This document shows, in pieces, positions 26,054 through 34,610 of a DNA stretch of 64,000 nucleotides (within the stretch, counting starts at the first letter, position 1; every line of letters starts with the position of its first letter). Source of the DNA: CAZIAK01 sp964537035 (GTDB lineage Bacteria; Planctomycetota; B15-G4); the NCBI GenBank assembly GCA_964537035.1, contig CAZIAK010000016.1, forward strand, positions 26,547 to 90,546, written 5' to 3'. The notes beneath the pieces were generated by a model. The model saw only the letters and a program-made list of their open reading frames with translations. It searched no databases and was not told the origin of the DNA. Made by a program: the position numbers and the translations under genes.

Positions 26054-27412
26054 TCATGAGGTCGCTCCCCGACCCTGCGAGCTGCCACCACCCTTGCGGG
26101 CCCAGCCAGTCCCACCGCCCTCGCCCAGGCCCTCGTAGCGGCGCATGAGCAACATGGAGTTGACCTTCTCGACCAGATCGAGCAGGACACCCACGACGAT
26201 CAGCACGCTGGTGCCGCCCAGGAACATGGCCAGCCCGGGAGACATGTTGGGGACGTTGCTCGACAAGATCTGGGGCAACACCGCGATCACGACCAGGAAG
26301 GTCGAACCAGCCAGGGTCACCCGGAACATGACCTTCTCGAGGAACTCGGCAGTACGCGCTCCAGGCCGCAGGCCGGGCACGAATCCACCGTACTCCTTGA
26401 GGTTGTCCGCGATCTCCTTCGGCTGGAACATCAACGCCGTCCAGAAGAAGGAGAAGACCATGATCAAGGCCGAGTAGAAGAGGATGTACCAGAAGCCGCC
26501 CCAGGCGAAGACCTGGCTGAACCAGGTCGTTCCGAACACCGAGTCGAGCACTGCCGGCACGATGAAGAGGAAGGAGGCGAAGATGATGGGCATCACGCCA
26601 GCCTGGTTCACCTTCAGCGGCAGGTAGTGTCGCTGCCCACCGTAGACCTTGCGGCCACGGGTCTGCCGACCCTGTTGAATGGGGATCCTGCGCTGACCCT
26701 TGGTGACGAAGACGATCGCGATCACGATCAGCAGGTACAGAACGATCAGGGTGGCCGCAGCCTGAACCGCCTCGCCTTGCTCGACCGAGGACATCAGGTT
26801 CATGAGCATGCTCGGCATCCTGGCCACGATGCCCGCCATGATGATCAGCGACACCCCGTTGCCAACGCCGAACTCGGTGATCTGCTCGCCGATCCACATG
26901 ACCACCAACGTTCCTGTGGTCAACGCGAGAAGCACGAACACCTTGTAGGAGAACGACCCGAACAGGACCGGATCGATGACCTCGAACTCGTAGGCTGCAT
27001 CACCCAGGGGGCCGTTCAACAGGAACACGGCCTGCAGCAGGCAGATCGGCACCGTGGCGTAGCGCGTCCAGCGGTTGATGATCTTCTGGCCTGCCTGACC
27101 CTCCTTCGAGAGGGCCTCGAGTTGAGGCACCACCTTGACCAGCAGGGAGAAGATGATCGAGGCGCTGATGTACGGCATCACGCCAAGCGTGAACAGGCTG
27201 CACGAGCCGATGGCCCCGCCCGACAAGGCGTTCATGATGCCCAGCGCAAAACCGCCGCCCTCATCTTGGGCCAGGTAGCTCGCCAGCTTGTCGTAGTTGA
27301 CGCCAGGCAGGAAGATGTGGAACCCCACCCGGTAGGCCAGCAGAAGGCCCACTGTCATGAGAATCTTGTTGCGGATCTCAGCGACGCGGAAAAGGTTGAG
27401 GAAGCCACTCAT
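26054..27412 (-). CDS. secY: Protein translocase channel subunit SecY
   Basis: A 452-residue polytopic protein with ten hydrophobic helices. It forms the inner-membrane channel for secreted and membrane proteins with SecE (encoded at 50862-51302). Signatures: GVMPYISASIIFSLL, LSKEGQAGQKIINRWTRY, GEQITEFGVGNGVSLII and MPIIFASFLF. The Gly/Ser-rich C-terminal tail (TGWARKGGGSSQGRG) is longer than in E. coli. ATGA overlap with the rplO stop. Confidence 0.97.
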   Translation of the reverse strand: MSGFLNLFRVAEIRNKILMTVGLLLAYRVGFHIFLPGVNYDKLASYLAQDEGGGFALGIMNALSGGAIGSCSLFTLGVMPYISASIIFSLLVKVVPQLEALSKEGQAGQKIINRWTRYATVPICLLQAVFLLNGPLGDAAYEFEVIDPVLFGSFSYKVFVLLALTTGTLVVMWIGEQITEFGVGNGVSLIIMAGIVARMPSMLMNLMSSVEQGEAVQAAATLIVLYLLIVIAIVFVTKGQRRIPIQQGRQTRGRKVYGGQRHYLPLKVNQAGVMPIIFASFLFIVPAVLDSVFGTTWFSQVFAWGGFWYILFYSALIMVFSFFWTALMFQPKEIADNLKEYGGFVPGLRPGARTAEFLEKVMFRVTLAGSTFLVVIAVLPQILSSNVPNMSPGLAMFLGGTSVLIVVGVLLDLVEKVNSMLLMRRYEGLGEGGGTGWARKGGGSSQGRGATS

Positions 27413-27858
27413 GAGCTGAGTTCGACAGTCCCGCCTGCGGCTTCGATCTTCGCTCGCGCGGTCTCTGAGACCTTGTCGGCGATGATCTTGAAGGGCACGT
27501 GCACGTCACCCTTTCCGAGGATCTTCAGGCTGCTGGCCTTCTTCTTTACCAGATTGACCTGCTTCACAGCGGCCAAGGTGACTTCGCCACCCTGAGGGAA
27601 CGCCTTCACGAGATCTTCAACGTTGACGATGGCGTGGGTCACGCGGAACAACGCGTTGGTGAAGCCACGCTTGGGCAAACGACGGGCGAGGGGCATCTGA
27701 CCACCCTCGAATCCCAGCCTGACGCCCCCGCCGGAGCGGGCGCCCTGGCCGTTGTTGCCCCGACCAGCCGTGCAGCCCCAACCGCTTCCGGGACCACGGC
27801 CAATACGCCGGTGCTTCTTCAGCGCCGAGCCGGCACATTTCACGTCTTTCAAGTTCAT
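27409..27858 (-). CDS. rplO: Ribosomal protein uL15
   Basis: A 149-residue late-assembly protein of the large subunit. The conserved N-terminal region reads KKHRRIGRGPGSGWGCTAGR with RSGGGVRLGFEGGQMPLARRLPKRGF after it. It overlaps rpsE by ATGA, which leaves no room for rpmD (uL30), normally found between them. Confidence 0.96.
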   Translation of the reverse strand: MNLKDVKCAGSALKKHRRIGRGPGSGWGCTAGRGNNGQGARSGGGVRLGFEGGQMPLARRLPKRGFTNALFRVTHAIVNVEDLVKAFPQGGEVTLAAVKQVNLVKKKASSLKILGKGDVHVPFKIIADKVSETARAKIEAAGGTVELSS

Positions 27859-28466
27859 GAGACCGAGACTCCTCGCAGACGCTCAACCGCCTTCTTGCTG
27901 CGCACTGTCAGCAGGCCGTTCAGCGTGGCCTTGACCAGATTGACGGGGTTGTTGCTACCCATGCTCTTGGTCAGGATGTCGTGAACACCGGCCAACTCGA
28001 GAACCGAACGCACCGTCGCGCCAGCGATGATGCCCGTACCCGGCGCAGCCGGAACCAGCTTCACCCGGGCGGCGCCAAAGCGGCCGATGATCTCGTGCTC
28101 GATGGTGCCCTTCTTGAGCTCCACCTGGACCAGGTTCTTCTGAGCGTCCTTGACGCCCTTCTCCACGGCGGCGGGCACCTCTTTGGCCTTGCCAAAGCCC
28201 ACCCCAATGCTTCCGTGGCGGTCACCAACAACGACCAGCGCGGAGAATGAAAAGCGGCGTCCGCCCTTCATGACCTTGGCGCAGCGGTTGACCTTGACCA
28301 CGGCCTCTTCGTAAAGGCCAGGTGCGTGGACCTGCAGCTCCTTGCCAGGCTTCTCGCCGCCGCGACCACGACCGCGACCGCCTTGGCCACCGCCCTGTCC
28401 GCCGCCGCCACCTTGGCCTCCGCCGCCCTGGCCACCACCACCTTGACTACTGCCTGGATTCGCCAT
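27855..28466 (-). CDS. rpsE: Ribosomal protein uS5 with a glycine-rich N-terminal extension
   Basis: The core is clear: VVKVNRCAKVMKGGRRFSFSALVVVGD, GVGFGKAKEVPAAV and PAAPGTGIIAG, followed by VRSVLELAGVHDILTKSMGS. uS5 lines the mRNA entry channel and affects decoding accuracy. The first 40 residues are a Gln/Gly tract (GGGGQGGGGQ repeats) with an Arg-Gly stretch, not part of the usual protein. The ATG at 28466 is 3 bp after the rplR stop; an internal start is not obvious, so the extension is probably real. Confidence 0.93.
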   Translation of the reverse strand: MANPGSSQGGGGQGGGGQGGGGGQGGGQGGRGRGRGGEKPGKELQVHAPGLYEEAVVKVNRCAKVMKGGRRFSFSALVVVGDRHGSIGVGFGKAKEVPAAVEKGVKDAQKNLVQVELKKGTIEHEIIGRFGAARVKLVPAAPGTGIIAGATVRSVLELAGVHDILTKSMGSNNPVNLVKATLNGLLTVRSKKAVERLRGVSVS

Positions 28467-28468
28467 GC

Positions 28469-28651
28469 TCAGAACTCCAGCCCGGCTTTGCGGGCGCCTT
28501 CGGCGAGGGCCTTGACCCGNNNNNNNNNNNNNNNNNNNNNNNNNNNNNNNNNNNNNNNNNNNNNNNNNNNNNNNNNNNNNNNNNNNNNNNNNNNNNNNNN
28601 NNNNNNNNNNNNNNNNNNNCGAATCTGGGTGATCTTGGTGGAACGCTGCAT
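28469..28651 (-). CDS. rplR: Ribosomal protein uL18, mostly lost in a sequence gap
   Basis: Only the ends of the gene can be read. The N terminus is MQRSTKITQI and, after 100 N, the C terminus is RVKALAEGARKAGLEF, which matches the uL18 ending. Position between rplF and rpsE supports the call. The protein is normally near 120 residues, so about 90 residues (270 bp) should lie where the 100-N placeholder stands. uL18 binds 5S rRNA in the central protuberance. Confidence 0.85.
   Translation of the reverse strand: MQRSTKITQIXXXXXXXXXXXXXXXXXXXXXXXXXXXXXXXXXXRVKALAEGARKAGLEF
28520..28619. other. Assembly gap of 100 N inside rplR
   Basis: Exactly 100 N, a standard placeholder for a gap of unknown length. 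Unlike the second gap, the flanks do not repeat each other, so real sequence is missing, probably about 270 bp judged from the uL18 length. Confidence 0.95.
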
Positions 28652-28659
28652 GATCAGCC

Positions 28660-29205
28660 TTAGGCTCCGAGTGACTTGCCGACCTTGCGGCGAACGAACT
28701 CATTGACGTAGCGGATGCCCTTGCCCTTGTAGGGCTCCGGCTTGCGGACGGCGCGCACTTCGGCAGCGAACTGCCCCACGCTCTGCTTGTCCGCGCCCTT
28801 GATGTTGACCGCTGTTGGGCTTGCGACGTCCACAGTCAGACCGGCCGGAATGGGCATCTTCACAGGCGCGTTGAAGCCGATGTTCAAGACCAACGTCTTG
28901 CCCTCGAGCTTGGCGTTGTAGCCCACGCCCTGAATGGAGAGTTGTTTCTCGAACCCCTTCTCCAGCCCTTCGACCATGTTGGCGGCCAGCGTGCGGTAGA
29001 GGCCGTGCATGGCCCGAGACCTCTTGCTGTCGTCCGCCCGTTCAAACGTGGCAGTGCGACCGTCTGCATCCACCTCAACGGTAATGCAGCTGTCGATCTC
29101 CTGAGTGAGAGAGCCTGCGCTCGCCTCAACCTTGAGCACATTGCCAGTCATGGACACCTTGGTGCCACCAGACCAGTTCACGGGCTTTTTGCCGATTCTC
29201 GACAT
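28660..29205 (-). CDS. rplF: Ribosomal protein uL6
   Basis: A 181-residue protein of two similar domains, near the factor-binding centre of the large subunit. It begins MSRIGKKPVNW and contains GLYRTLAANMVEGLEKGF, IQGVGYNAKLEGKTLVLNIGF and the conserved EPYKGKGIRYVNEFVRRKVGK in pieces at the end. Standard spc position between rpsH and rplR. Confidence 0.97.
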   Translation of the reverse strand: MSRIGKKPVNWSGGTKVSMTGNVLKVEASAGSLTQEIDSCITVEVDADGRTATFERADDSKRSRAMHGLYRTLAANMVEGLEKGFEKQLSIQGVGYNAKLEGKTLVLNIGFNAPVKMPIPAGLTVDVASPTAVNIKGADKQSVGQFAAEVRAVRKPEPYKGKGIRYVNEFVRRKVGKSLGA

Positions 29206-29215
29206 CTCTAGATCT

Positions 29216-29611
29216 CTAGCAGACGGTGGCGATCATCTCGCCACCGACATTCTGGGCCCGACACTCGCGATCGCTCAACACACCCTGAGGTGTGGTGTAG
29301 ATAGCGATACCAGTGCCATTGAGGACACGCGTGATGAGATTCACGCTGCGGTATACACGGCGCCCGGGCTTGCTCTCCCGGCGCACTTCGTTGATCACCT
29401 GCTCTCCCTCGGGACCGTACTTGAGGGACAGCGTCAGCGTGCCTTGGATGCCATCGGCAGTCACTTCGAAGTCGCTGATGAATCCCTCGCGCTTGAGCAC
29501 GTCGGCGATGTCGCGCTTCGTCCGCGAGGCGGGCATGGAGACCGAGGCATGACGGACGCGCAGGGCGTTGCGCAGGCGCGTCAGCATGTCGGCGATTGGG
29601 TCGGTCATCAT
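29216..29611 (-). CDS. rpsH: Ribosomal protein uS8
   Basis: A 131-residue primary 16S rRNA-binding protein, and in E. coli the translational repressor of the spc operon. It begins MMTDPIADMLTRLRNA and contains FISDFEVT, LKYG and TGIAIYTTPQGVLSDRECR. GAGGA lies 9 nt before the first of two adjacent ATG codons. Confidence 0.97.
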   Translation of the reverse strand: MMTDPIADMLTRLRNALRVRHASVSMPASRTKRDIADVLKREGFISDFEVTADGIQGTLTLSLKYGPEGEQVINEVRRESKPGRRVYRSVNLITRVLNGTGIAIYTTPQGVLSDRECRAQNVGGEMIATVC

Positions 29612-29645
29612 GAGATTGATTCCTCTGCGGGCAATCGGCGGATCG

Positions 29646-29831
29646 TTACCACGACGCCTTCCGTACCCCGGGGATCTCGCCCTTCAGGGCCAGGCTCCGG
29701 AAACAGATGCGGCAAACTCCGAACTTGCGCAGAAACGCGTGGCTCCTGCCGCACAGCGAACAGCGCGACTTCGCGCGGGTGCTGAACTTCGGCTTCATCT
29801 TGCTTTTGGCGATCCAGCTCGTCTTGCCCAC
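29646..29831 (-). CDS. rpsN: Ribosomal protein uS14, zinc form
   Basis: A 61-residue short-type uS14. It has the two CxxC pairs (CSLCG, CRICF) of the zinc-binding form and the conserved ending LALKGEIPGVRKASW. The long zinc-free paralogue is not in this window. Confidence 0.97.
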   Translation of the reverse strand: MGKTSWIAKSKMKPKFSTRAKSRCSLCGRSHAFLRKFGVCRICFRSLALKGEIPGVRKASW

Positions 29832-29888
29832 TATGTGTCCTTCTTGTCGTGCGTGCTGAGGTTGGCGGGTTCAGGCCGTGAGTGGCGT

Positions 29889-30461
29889 TCAGCCGTTGGG
29901 CTTGTCGTCATGCTGAAAAGGCATGCCCAGCTTCTGGAGCAACTCCAGGCCGAGCGCATCGGTGTCAGCCGTGGTCACGATCGTGATGTTCATGCCCTGG
30001 GAGAACTTGATGCGATCCAGGTCGATCTCCGGGAAAACAGTCTGATCAGTCAGACCCATGGAGTAGTTCCCCTGGCCATCCAGCTTGGTCCGAAGACCGC
30101 GGAAGTCCTTGATACGGGGAATGACCACAGAGATCAGTCGATCGAGGAACTCCCACATGCGGGGACCGCGCAAGGTCGCGCGGCAACCGATGGGCATGCC
30201 CTCGCGGAGCTTGAAGTTGCTCACCGACATGCGCGCCCTGGTCAGCTGAGCCTTCTGCCCCACGATGCGGGTCAGATCGGCTGCAGCGCTGTCGAGCGCG
30301 GCCTTGTTCTCGCGAGCTTCACCCACACCCATGCTCACGACGATCTTGATGATCTTCGGCGCGGCCATGGTGTTGGTGATGTTGTGCTCCGACATGATCG
30401 CCGGACGCACCTCGTCGAGGTACTTGGCGTTGAGTCGGGTGATGGTAGGTGCTGTCGTCAT
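29889..30461 (-). CDS. rplE: Ribosomal protein uL5
   Basis: A 190-residue 5S rRNA-binding protein of the central protuberance. Signatures: KIIKIVVSMGVGEARENK, KLREGMPIGCRATLRG, DFRGLRTKLDGQGNYSMG and the conserved FPEID. The last ten residues are an extra hydrophilic tail. Confidence 0.97.
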   Translation of the reverse strand: MTTAPTITRLNAKYLDEVRPAIMSEHNITNTMAAPKIIKIVVSMGVGEARENKAALDSAAADLTRIVGQKAQLTRARMSVSNFKLREGMPIGCRATLRGPRMWEFLDRLISVVIPRIKDFRGLRTKLDGQGNYSMGLTDQTVFPEIDLDRIKFSQGMNITIVTTADTDALGLELLQKLGMPFQHDDKPNG

Positions 30462-30474
30462 GAGTTCGTCGTTT

Positions 30475-30789
30475 CTAGCTTTCGATCGCCTTGCCAGAGG
30501 GCCGCATCACGCGCACCTTCTGGCCGTCTACAACTGCCGAGCCCAGGCGGACACCCTTGCCCGTCTCGGCGTCATAGAAGGACAAGTTGGACAGATCGAC
30601 CGGGTACTCCCGCTGGGCGCGGCCACCCTGGGGTTGCTCCTGGCTACGGCGCAGGTGCTTCCATTTCAGGTTGATGCCCTCAACCACGGCTTTGCCGTGC
30701 TTGTGGTCGAGCTTGATCACCCGCCCCGTCTCGCCACGCTGTGCACCAGCGTTGACGATCACGGTGTCACCCATCTTTATTCGTGCCAT
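30475..30789 (-). CDS. rplX: Ribosomal protein uL24
   Basis: A 104-residue assembly initiator of the large subunit with a KOW motif (MGDTVIVNAGAQRGETGRVI) and VEGINLKWKHLR. Its ATG overlaps the rplN stop as TGATG, the usual spc order. Confidence 0.97.
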   Translation of the reverse strand: MARIKMGDTVIVNAGAQRGETGRVIKLDHKHGKAVVEGINLKWKHLRRSQEQPQGGRAQREYPVDLSNLSFYDAETGKGVRLGSAVVDGQKVRVMRPSGKAIES

Positions 30790-31157
30790 CAGACGACCTC
30801 GTTGGCCAGGGAGATGATCTTCATGAAGTTCTTTTGGCGCAGCTCGCGAGCGACCGCACCGAAGATGCGGGTGCCCACCGGATTGCCGTCCTTGTCGATG
30901 ATCACCAGGGCGTTACTGTCGAAACGCACCCGCGATCCATCGCGCCGGGAGATATCAGACTTGGTGCGGACGATCACGCAGCGCACAACCGTGCCCTTCT
31001 TGATCGACGCCGTGGGAATCGCCTTCTTCACCGAGCCGATGATGACATCGCCGATACTGGCGTACCGGCGCTTGCTGCCGCCAAGCACCTTGAAGCACTG
31101 CACACTCTTGGCGCCTGTGTTGTCGGCGACGTCGAGACGTGTCTGCATCTGGATCAT
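30789..31157 (-). CDS. rplN: Ribosomal protein uL14
   Basis: A 122-residue protein at the subunit interface. Signatures: MIQMQTRLDVADNTGAKS, GDVIIGSVKKAIP, GTVVRCVIVRT and DSNALVIIDKDGNPVGTRIFG. ATGA overlap with the rpsQ stop. Confidence 0.98.
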   Translation of the reverse strand: MIQMQTRLDVADNTGAKSVQCFKVLGGSKRRYASIGDVIIGSVKKAIPTASIKKGTVVRCVIVRTKSDISRRDGSRVRFDSNALVIIDKDGNPVGTRIFGAVARELRQKNFMKIISLANEVV

Positions 31158-31429
31158 GAGGCACCGCCCGTCGTCTCGAGCACCTGGGTCAGACGCCAGC
31201 GCTTGCGCTTGCTGATCGGCCGGGTGAACTCGATCTCGACCGTGTCGCCAGCCTTCGCGCTGTTGCCCTCGTCGTGGGCAGTGAACGTGGTGAAGCGGGT
31301 CACGATCTTCTTGTACTGGGGATGCATGAGGCGTCGCTCGACCTTGACCACAACGGTCTTGTCCATGCGGTCACTGGTGACCACACCGATCTTGCGAATC
31401 ACTCGTCGTGCGTTGTCTTCGTTACTCAT
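31154..31429 (-). CDS. rpsQ: Ribosomal protein uS17
   Basis: A 91-residue primary 16S rRNA-binding protein. RKIGVVTSDRMDKTVVVKVER, RFTTFTAHDEGN and GDTVEIEFTRPISKRKRW are diagnostic. The ATG at 31429 is chosen over an upstream in-frame codon because the protein then has the usual length. It is 79 bp after rpmC, a wider gap than its neighbours; I see nothing in that gap. Confidence 0.96.
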   Translation of the reverse strand: MSNEDNARRVIRKIGVVTSDRMDKTVVVKVERRLMHPQYKKIVTRFTTFTAHDEGNSAKAGDTVEIEFTRPISKRKRWRLTQVLETTGGAS

Positions 31430-31508
31430 CTTTAGTTGCCTGTCTCGCATTCAGCTCGGGCGTTGCCTGCGTCGTTCGCGGCTCGCCGTTCTCTACCTGG
31501 CAGCCCGA

Positions 31509-31733
31509 TCAGACCTTGGGTTGTGCGTCGCGGATACCCAAGGAGCGCTCCTTGAGCAGTGTCTTTATGCGCGCGATCTCGCGCCTGATCTCGCCGATAC
31601 GGTTCGGGTTGGACAGGCCTTCGGCGCTCGACTTGAAGCGAAGATCGAACAGCTCCTTGGCTAGCTCGGAACCATCGAACTCCAACTCACTGTCGAGCCG
31701 CTCGCGGAGCTCTTTCGTTCTGGTGGTGGTCAC
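31509..31733 (-). CDS. rpmC: Ribosomal protein uL29
   Basis: A 74-residue helical protein at the tunnel exit, where it helps dock SRP and trigger factor. ELAKELFDLRFKSSAEGLSNPNRIGEIRREIARIKTLL, read in pieces, matches the family. It starts with GTG in a GTGA overlap with the rplP stop. Confidence 0.95.
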   Translation of the reverse strand: MTTTRTKELRERLDSELEFDGSELAKELFDLRFKSSAEGLSNPNRIGEIRREIARIKTLLKERSLGIRDAQPKV

Positions 31734-32134
31734 CGGACTCTCCTGGTAACAAGGCGGCAGCGAACCGGCATCTTGTGAGCCACTCGGTTCATGGCCAACT
31801 TGGCGGACTCGGCATCTGTACCGCCGATTTCATAGATCACCGTGCCGGGCTTGATCACGGCCGCCCAGTAATCAGGCTCACCCTTGCCCTTACCCATGCG
31901 AGTCTCGGCAGGGATGCTGGTGATGGGCTTGTCGGGGAAGATGCGGATCGTGATCTTGCTACCGGGCGCCGCACGGTTGGCCGCGACGCGACCAGCCTCG
32001 ATGACCCGTGAGTTGATCCAGCCAGCGTCCAGGGACTGAAGGCCCCACTGCCCGAACTCGACGGTGTGCCCACGAGTGGCGTTCCCGCGGATCTTGCCCT
32101 TCTGCACCTTTCGGTGCTTGAAGCGCTTCGGCAT
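31730..32134 (-). CDS. rplP: Ribosomal protein uL16
   Basis: A 134-residue protein near the A-site tRNA of the large subunit. It begins MPKRFKHRKVQKGKIRG and includes AGRVAANRAAPGSKITIRIFPDKP and TRMGKGKGEPDYWAAV. The ATG at 32134 follows the rpsC stop by 5 bp; upstream in-frame codons belong to the rpsC tail region. Confidence 0.97.
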   Translation of the reverse strand: MPKRFKHRKVQKGKIRGNATRGHTVEFGQWGLQSLDAGWINSRVIEAGRVAANRAAPGSKITIRIFPDKPITSIPAETRMGKGKGEPDYWAAVIKPGTVIYEIGGTDAESAKLAMNRVAHKMPVRCRLVTRRVR

Positions 32135-32139
32135 GTTCT

Positions 32140-32799
32140 TCACAGCGAACGCCCCGCTCTGGCAACACCGAAGTCGGCGTAGCGGCCACGGTAGATCCAG
32201 CACTTCACGCCGATGACACCCATGGTGGTGGCAGCCTGCGCGAAGCCGTAGTCAATCCAGGCATCGAGAGTCGACAGGGGCACTGAGCCCATGGCGATCT
32301 TCTGGGTGCGAGCGATCTCAGCCCCGCCCAGACGACCGGCGATGTCGATCTTCACACCCAGCGCACCAGCCTGCATGGTCAGCTCGGCAGATTTCTTCAG
32401 CGCCCGACGGTAGCTGGCCCGGCGGGACAGCTGCTCGGCGATGTTCTCAGCCACCAGTTGGGCCGAAAGCTCAGGCTTGCTGATCTCGACCGTGCGGATG
32501 GCCACTGGCTTGTTGCAGATCTTGGTCAGCTCGTCGTTGAGCTTCTCGACCTGCGCACCACGGCGACCGATCAGCAACCCGGGGCGGGCGGTGTGAATGA
32601 TCACCGTGACCCGTTCGCGGGTGCGCTCGATATCAATGCGAGGCACAGCAGCGGAGTGGTACTCCGCCTTGATGAACTTGCGGATCTGCTGATCTTCGTA
32701 GAGCAGCGTGCCGAAGTCCTTCTTGTTGGCGTACCAACGGGACCGCCAGGGCTCGGTGATACCGATCCTGAAGCCGAGGGGATGGACCTTCTGACCCAT
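32140..32799 (-). CDS. rpsC: Ribosomal protein uS3
   Basis: A 219-residue protein at the mRNA entry with helicase activity (with uS4 and uS5). It begins MGQKVHPLGFRIGI. The KH domain is visible at VIIHTARPGLLIGRRGAQVEKL, and the C-terminal domain at GVKIDIAGRLGGAEIARTQ. Confidence 0.98.
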   Translation of the reverse strand: MGQKVHPLGFRIGITEPWRSRWYANKKDFGTLLYEDQQIRKFIKAEYHSAAVPRIDIERTRERVTVIIHTARPGLLIGRRGAQVEKLNDELTKICNKPVAIRTVEISKPELSAQLVAENIAEQLSRRASYRRALKKSAELTMQAGALGVKIDIAGRLGGAEIARTQKIAMGSVPLSTLDAWIDYGFAQAATTMGVIGVKCWIYRGRYADFGVARAGRSL

Positions 32800-32802
32800 G
32801 GA

Positions 32803-33186
32803 TCAGCCCTCCTTCGAGGCCAGCTCAGCGGCCGGCTTCTGGGCGCTGAGGCGGATGTGGATGTGACTGGTGCGCTTGCGGAAGGGCATGGCCCGACCGC
32901 GGGCTGCCGGACGCCAACGAATGTGCCCACCAAGCAGGGGCCCCTCGTCGACACGGGCCTCGCCCACCACGAGATCGTTGAGATCGATCGCGCCCTCGGT
33001 GGCCTGCTCTGCGTTGGCCACTGCGGATCGAACGACCGTCTTGACAAGGACCGCAGCGCGCTGGGGCGACCGGTCCAGGACGTTGAGAGCCTGGTTGACG
33101 GGTAGCCCGCGGACCAGGTCGACCACCAACCGCGCCTTGCGGGCAGTGATCTTTGCAAACCGATGACTGGCTCGGAAGTCGACCAT
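32803..33186 (-). CDS. rplV: Ribosomal protein uL22
   Basis: A 127-residue protein whose hairpin lines the peptide exit tunnel, where erythromycin-resistance changes map. KITARKARLVVDLVRG and VDEGPLLGGHIRWRPAARGRA are diagnostic; the usual motif here reads KRxxPRARGRA, and this version with RPAARGRA is close. Confidence 0.97.
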   Translation of the reverse strand: MVDFRASHRFAKITARKARLVVDLVRGLPVNQALNVLDRSPQRAAVLVKTVVRSAVANAEQATEGAIDLNDLVVGEARVDEGPLLGGHIRWRPAARGRAMPFRKRTSHIHIRLSAQKPAAELASKEG

Positions 33187-33189
33187 GAC

Positions 33190-33471
33190 CTACCTGCCCC
33201 TCCCAGCTTCTTTTTTGTTGGTGTGGCCGCGGAAGGTGCGCGTGGCCGCGAACTCTCCCAGCTTGTGACCCACCATGTCTTCAACCACGTACACTTTGAT
33301 GTGCCGCCGGCCGTCGTAAACCATGAACGTGTGGTTCACGAAATCGGGAGTGATGGTGCAGGCCCGTGCCCAGGTCTTGATCGGTTCACGCCGGTTCTCG
33401 CGGTTCATCCGCAAGACCTTCTTTTCGAGCTTGAGGTCCACAAAGGGACCCTTCTTCAGGCTACGACTCAA
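33190..33471 (-). CDS. rpsS: Ribosomal protein uS19
   Basis: A 93-residue head protein of the small subunit. MSRSLKKGPFVDLKLEKKV, PDFVNHTFMVYDGRRHIKV and MVGHKLGEFAATRTFRGH are all conserved. Standard S10 position. Confidence 0.98.
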   Translation of the reverse strand: MSRSLKKGPFVDLKLEKKVLRMNRENRREPIKTWARACTITPDFVNHTFMVYDGRRHIKVYVVEDMVGHKLGEFAATRTFRGHTNKKEAGRGR

Positions 33472-33485
33472 GGGTCACCTCTCTC

Positions 33486-34319
33486 TCAACGCTTCTTCTT
33501 ACGGCGGCGGATGATCATGCGGCTGGACGTCTTGCGCGGGTTACGCGTCTTGCCACCCTTGGCCAGCTTGCCCCACGGCGACACCGGGTGCCGACCGCCA
33601 GCGGTGCGACCCTCGCCACCACCCATGGGATGGGCGTAGGCGGACATGGCCGTACCGCGAACCTTCGGCCGACGACCGCGCCAGCGATTACGACCCGCCT
33701 TGCCCAACTTCACCAGGCCATGGTCGATGTTGCCGACCTGTCCGATGGTGGCCCGGCAGTTGACATGCACCTTGCGTTGCTCGCCCGAGGGCAAGATCAA
33801 CTGGGCGTAGTCGCCTTCGCGAGACAGCAGCCGAATCGACGAACCCGCCGAGCGACCCATGCTGGCCCCCTGCCCAGGCCGCAGCTCCACACAATGAATG
33901 GTGGTGCCAAGGGGCAGCTGAGCCAAGGTCATGGCGCAGCCCACTTTGGGCTCAGCCTTGGGACCAGACATGACCGTGTCGCCCTTGCGCAGCCCCAGCG
34001 GTGCGATGATGTACGTCTTCTTGCCGTCGGCGTAGTGCAGCAGAGCCACATTCGCCGTCCGGTTCGGATCGTACTGCACCTCGGCGACCTTGGCAGGCAC
34101 ACCATCGTGCCGGCGGCGGAAGTCGATGCGCCGGTACTTGCGCTTGTGCCCCCCACCTCGGCGATGAGATGTGATGCGGCCGTAGGCGTTGCGACCCGCG
34201 GTGCGCTTGAGGCGCTCAAGAAGCGACTTCTCCGGCTTGCCTCCGGAGACATCGGGGTCACGAACAACAGACCCATCTCGGCGGCCCGGCGACGTCGGCT
34301 TGTATTTCTGAATAGCCAT
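33486..34319 (-). CDS. rplB: Ribosomal protein uL2
   Basis: A 277-residue protein needed for peptidyl transferase activity and subunit association. Signatures: KPTSPGRR, HRRGGGHKRKYRRIDFRR, ELRPGQGASMGRSAGSS and HPMGGGEGRTAGGRHPVSPWG with the histidine near the peptidyl transferase centre. Confidence 0.98.
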   Translation of the reverse strand: MAIQKYKPTSPGRRDGSVVRDPDVSGGKPEKSLLERLKRTAGRNAYGRITSHRRGGGHKRKYRRIDFRRRHDGVPAKVAEVQYDPNRTANVALLHYADGKKTYIIAPLGLRKGDTVMSGPKAEPKVGCAMTLAQLPLGTTIHCVELRPGQGASMGRSAGSSIRLLSREGDYAQLILPSGEQRKVHVNCRATIGQVGNIDHGLVKLGKAGRNRWRGRRPKVRGTAMSAYAHPMGGGEGRTAGGRHPVSPWGKLAKGGKTRNPRKTSSRMIIRRRKKKR

Positions 34320-34325
34320 GATCGT

Positions 34326-34610
34326 TTACAGGAACTCGACAGTTTGGCCTTCGGCCAGGGTGACGATGGCGCGCTTCCAGTCGGGCCGTTGAACAGCACG
34401 GGGCCCGCGCCCCTTGATCTTTCCGTGACGGGTCATCGTGTTGACCCTGATCACGTCGACTTCGAACAGCTCTTCAATCGCCTGCTTGATCTGCACCTTG
34501 TTGGCGTGCGGGGCGACGAGGAAGGTGTAGCCGTTCTTGTCTGTGCTGATGTCCGTACCCTTCTCAGTGATGAGCGGGCGGCGGATGATGTCGTGGGCGT
34601 CGTTCTTCAT
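34326..34610 (-). CDS. rplW: Ribosomal protein uL23
   Basis: A 94-residue protein at the tunnel exit, the main docking site of trigger factor and SRP. IIRRPLITEKGTDIS and the motif VNTMTRHGKIKGRG are characteristic. It overlaps rplD by ATGA. Confidence 0.97.
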   Translation of the reverse strand: MKNDAHDIIRRPLITEKGTDISTDKNGYTFLVAPHANKVQIKQAIEELFEVDVIRVNTMTRHGKIKGRGPRAVQRPDWKRAIVTLAEGQTVEFL

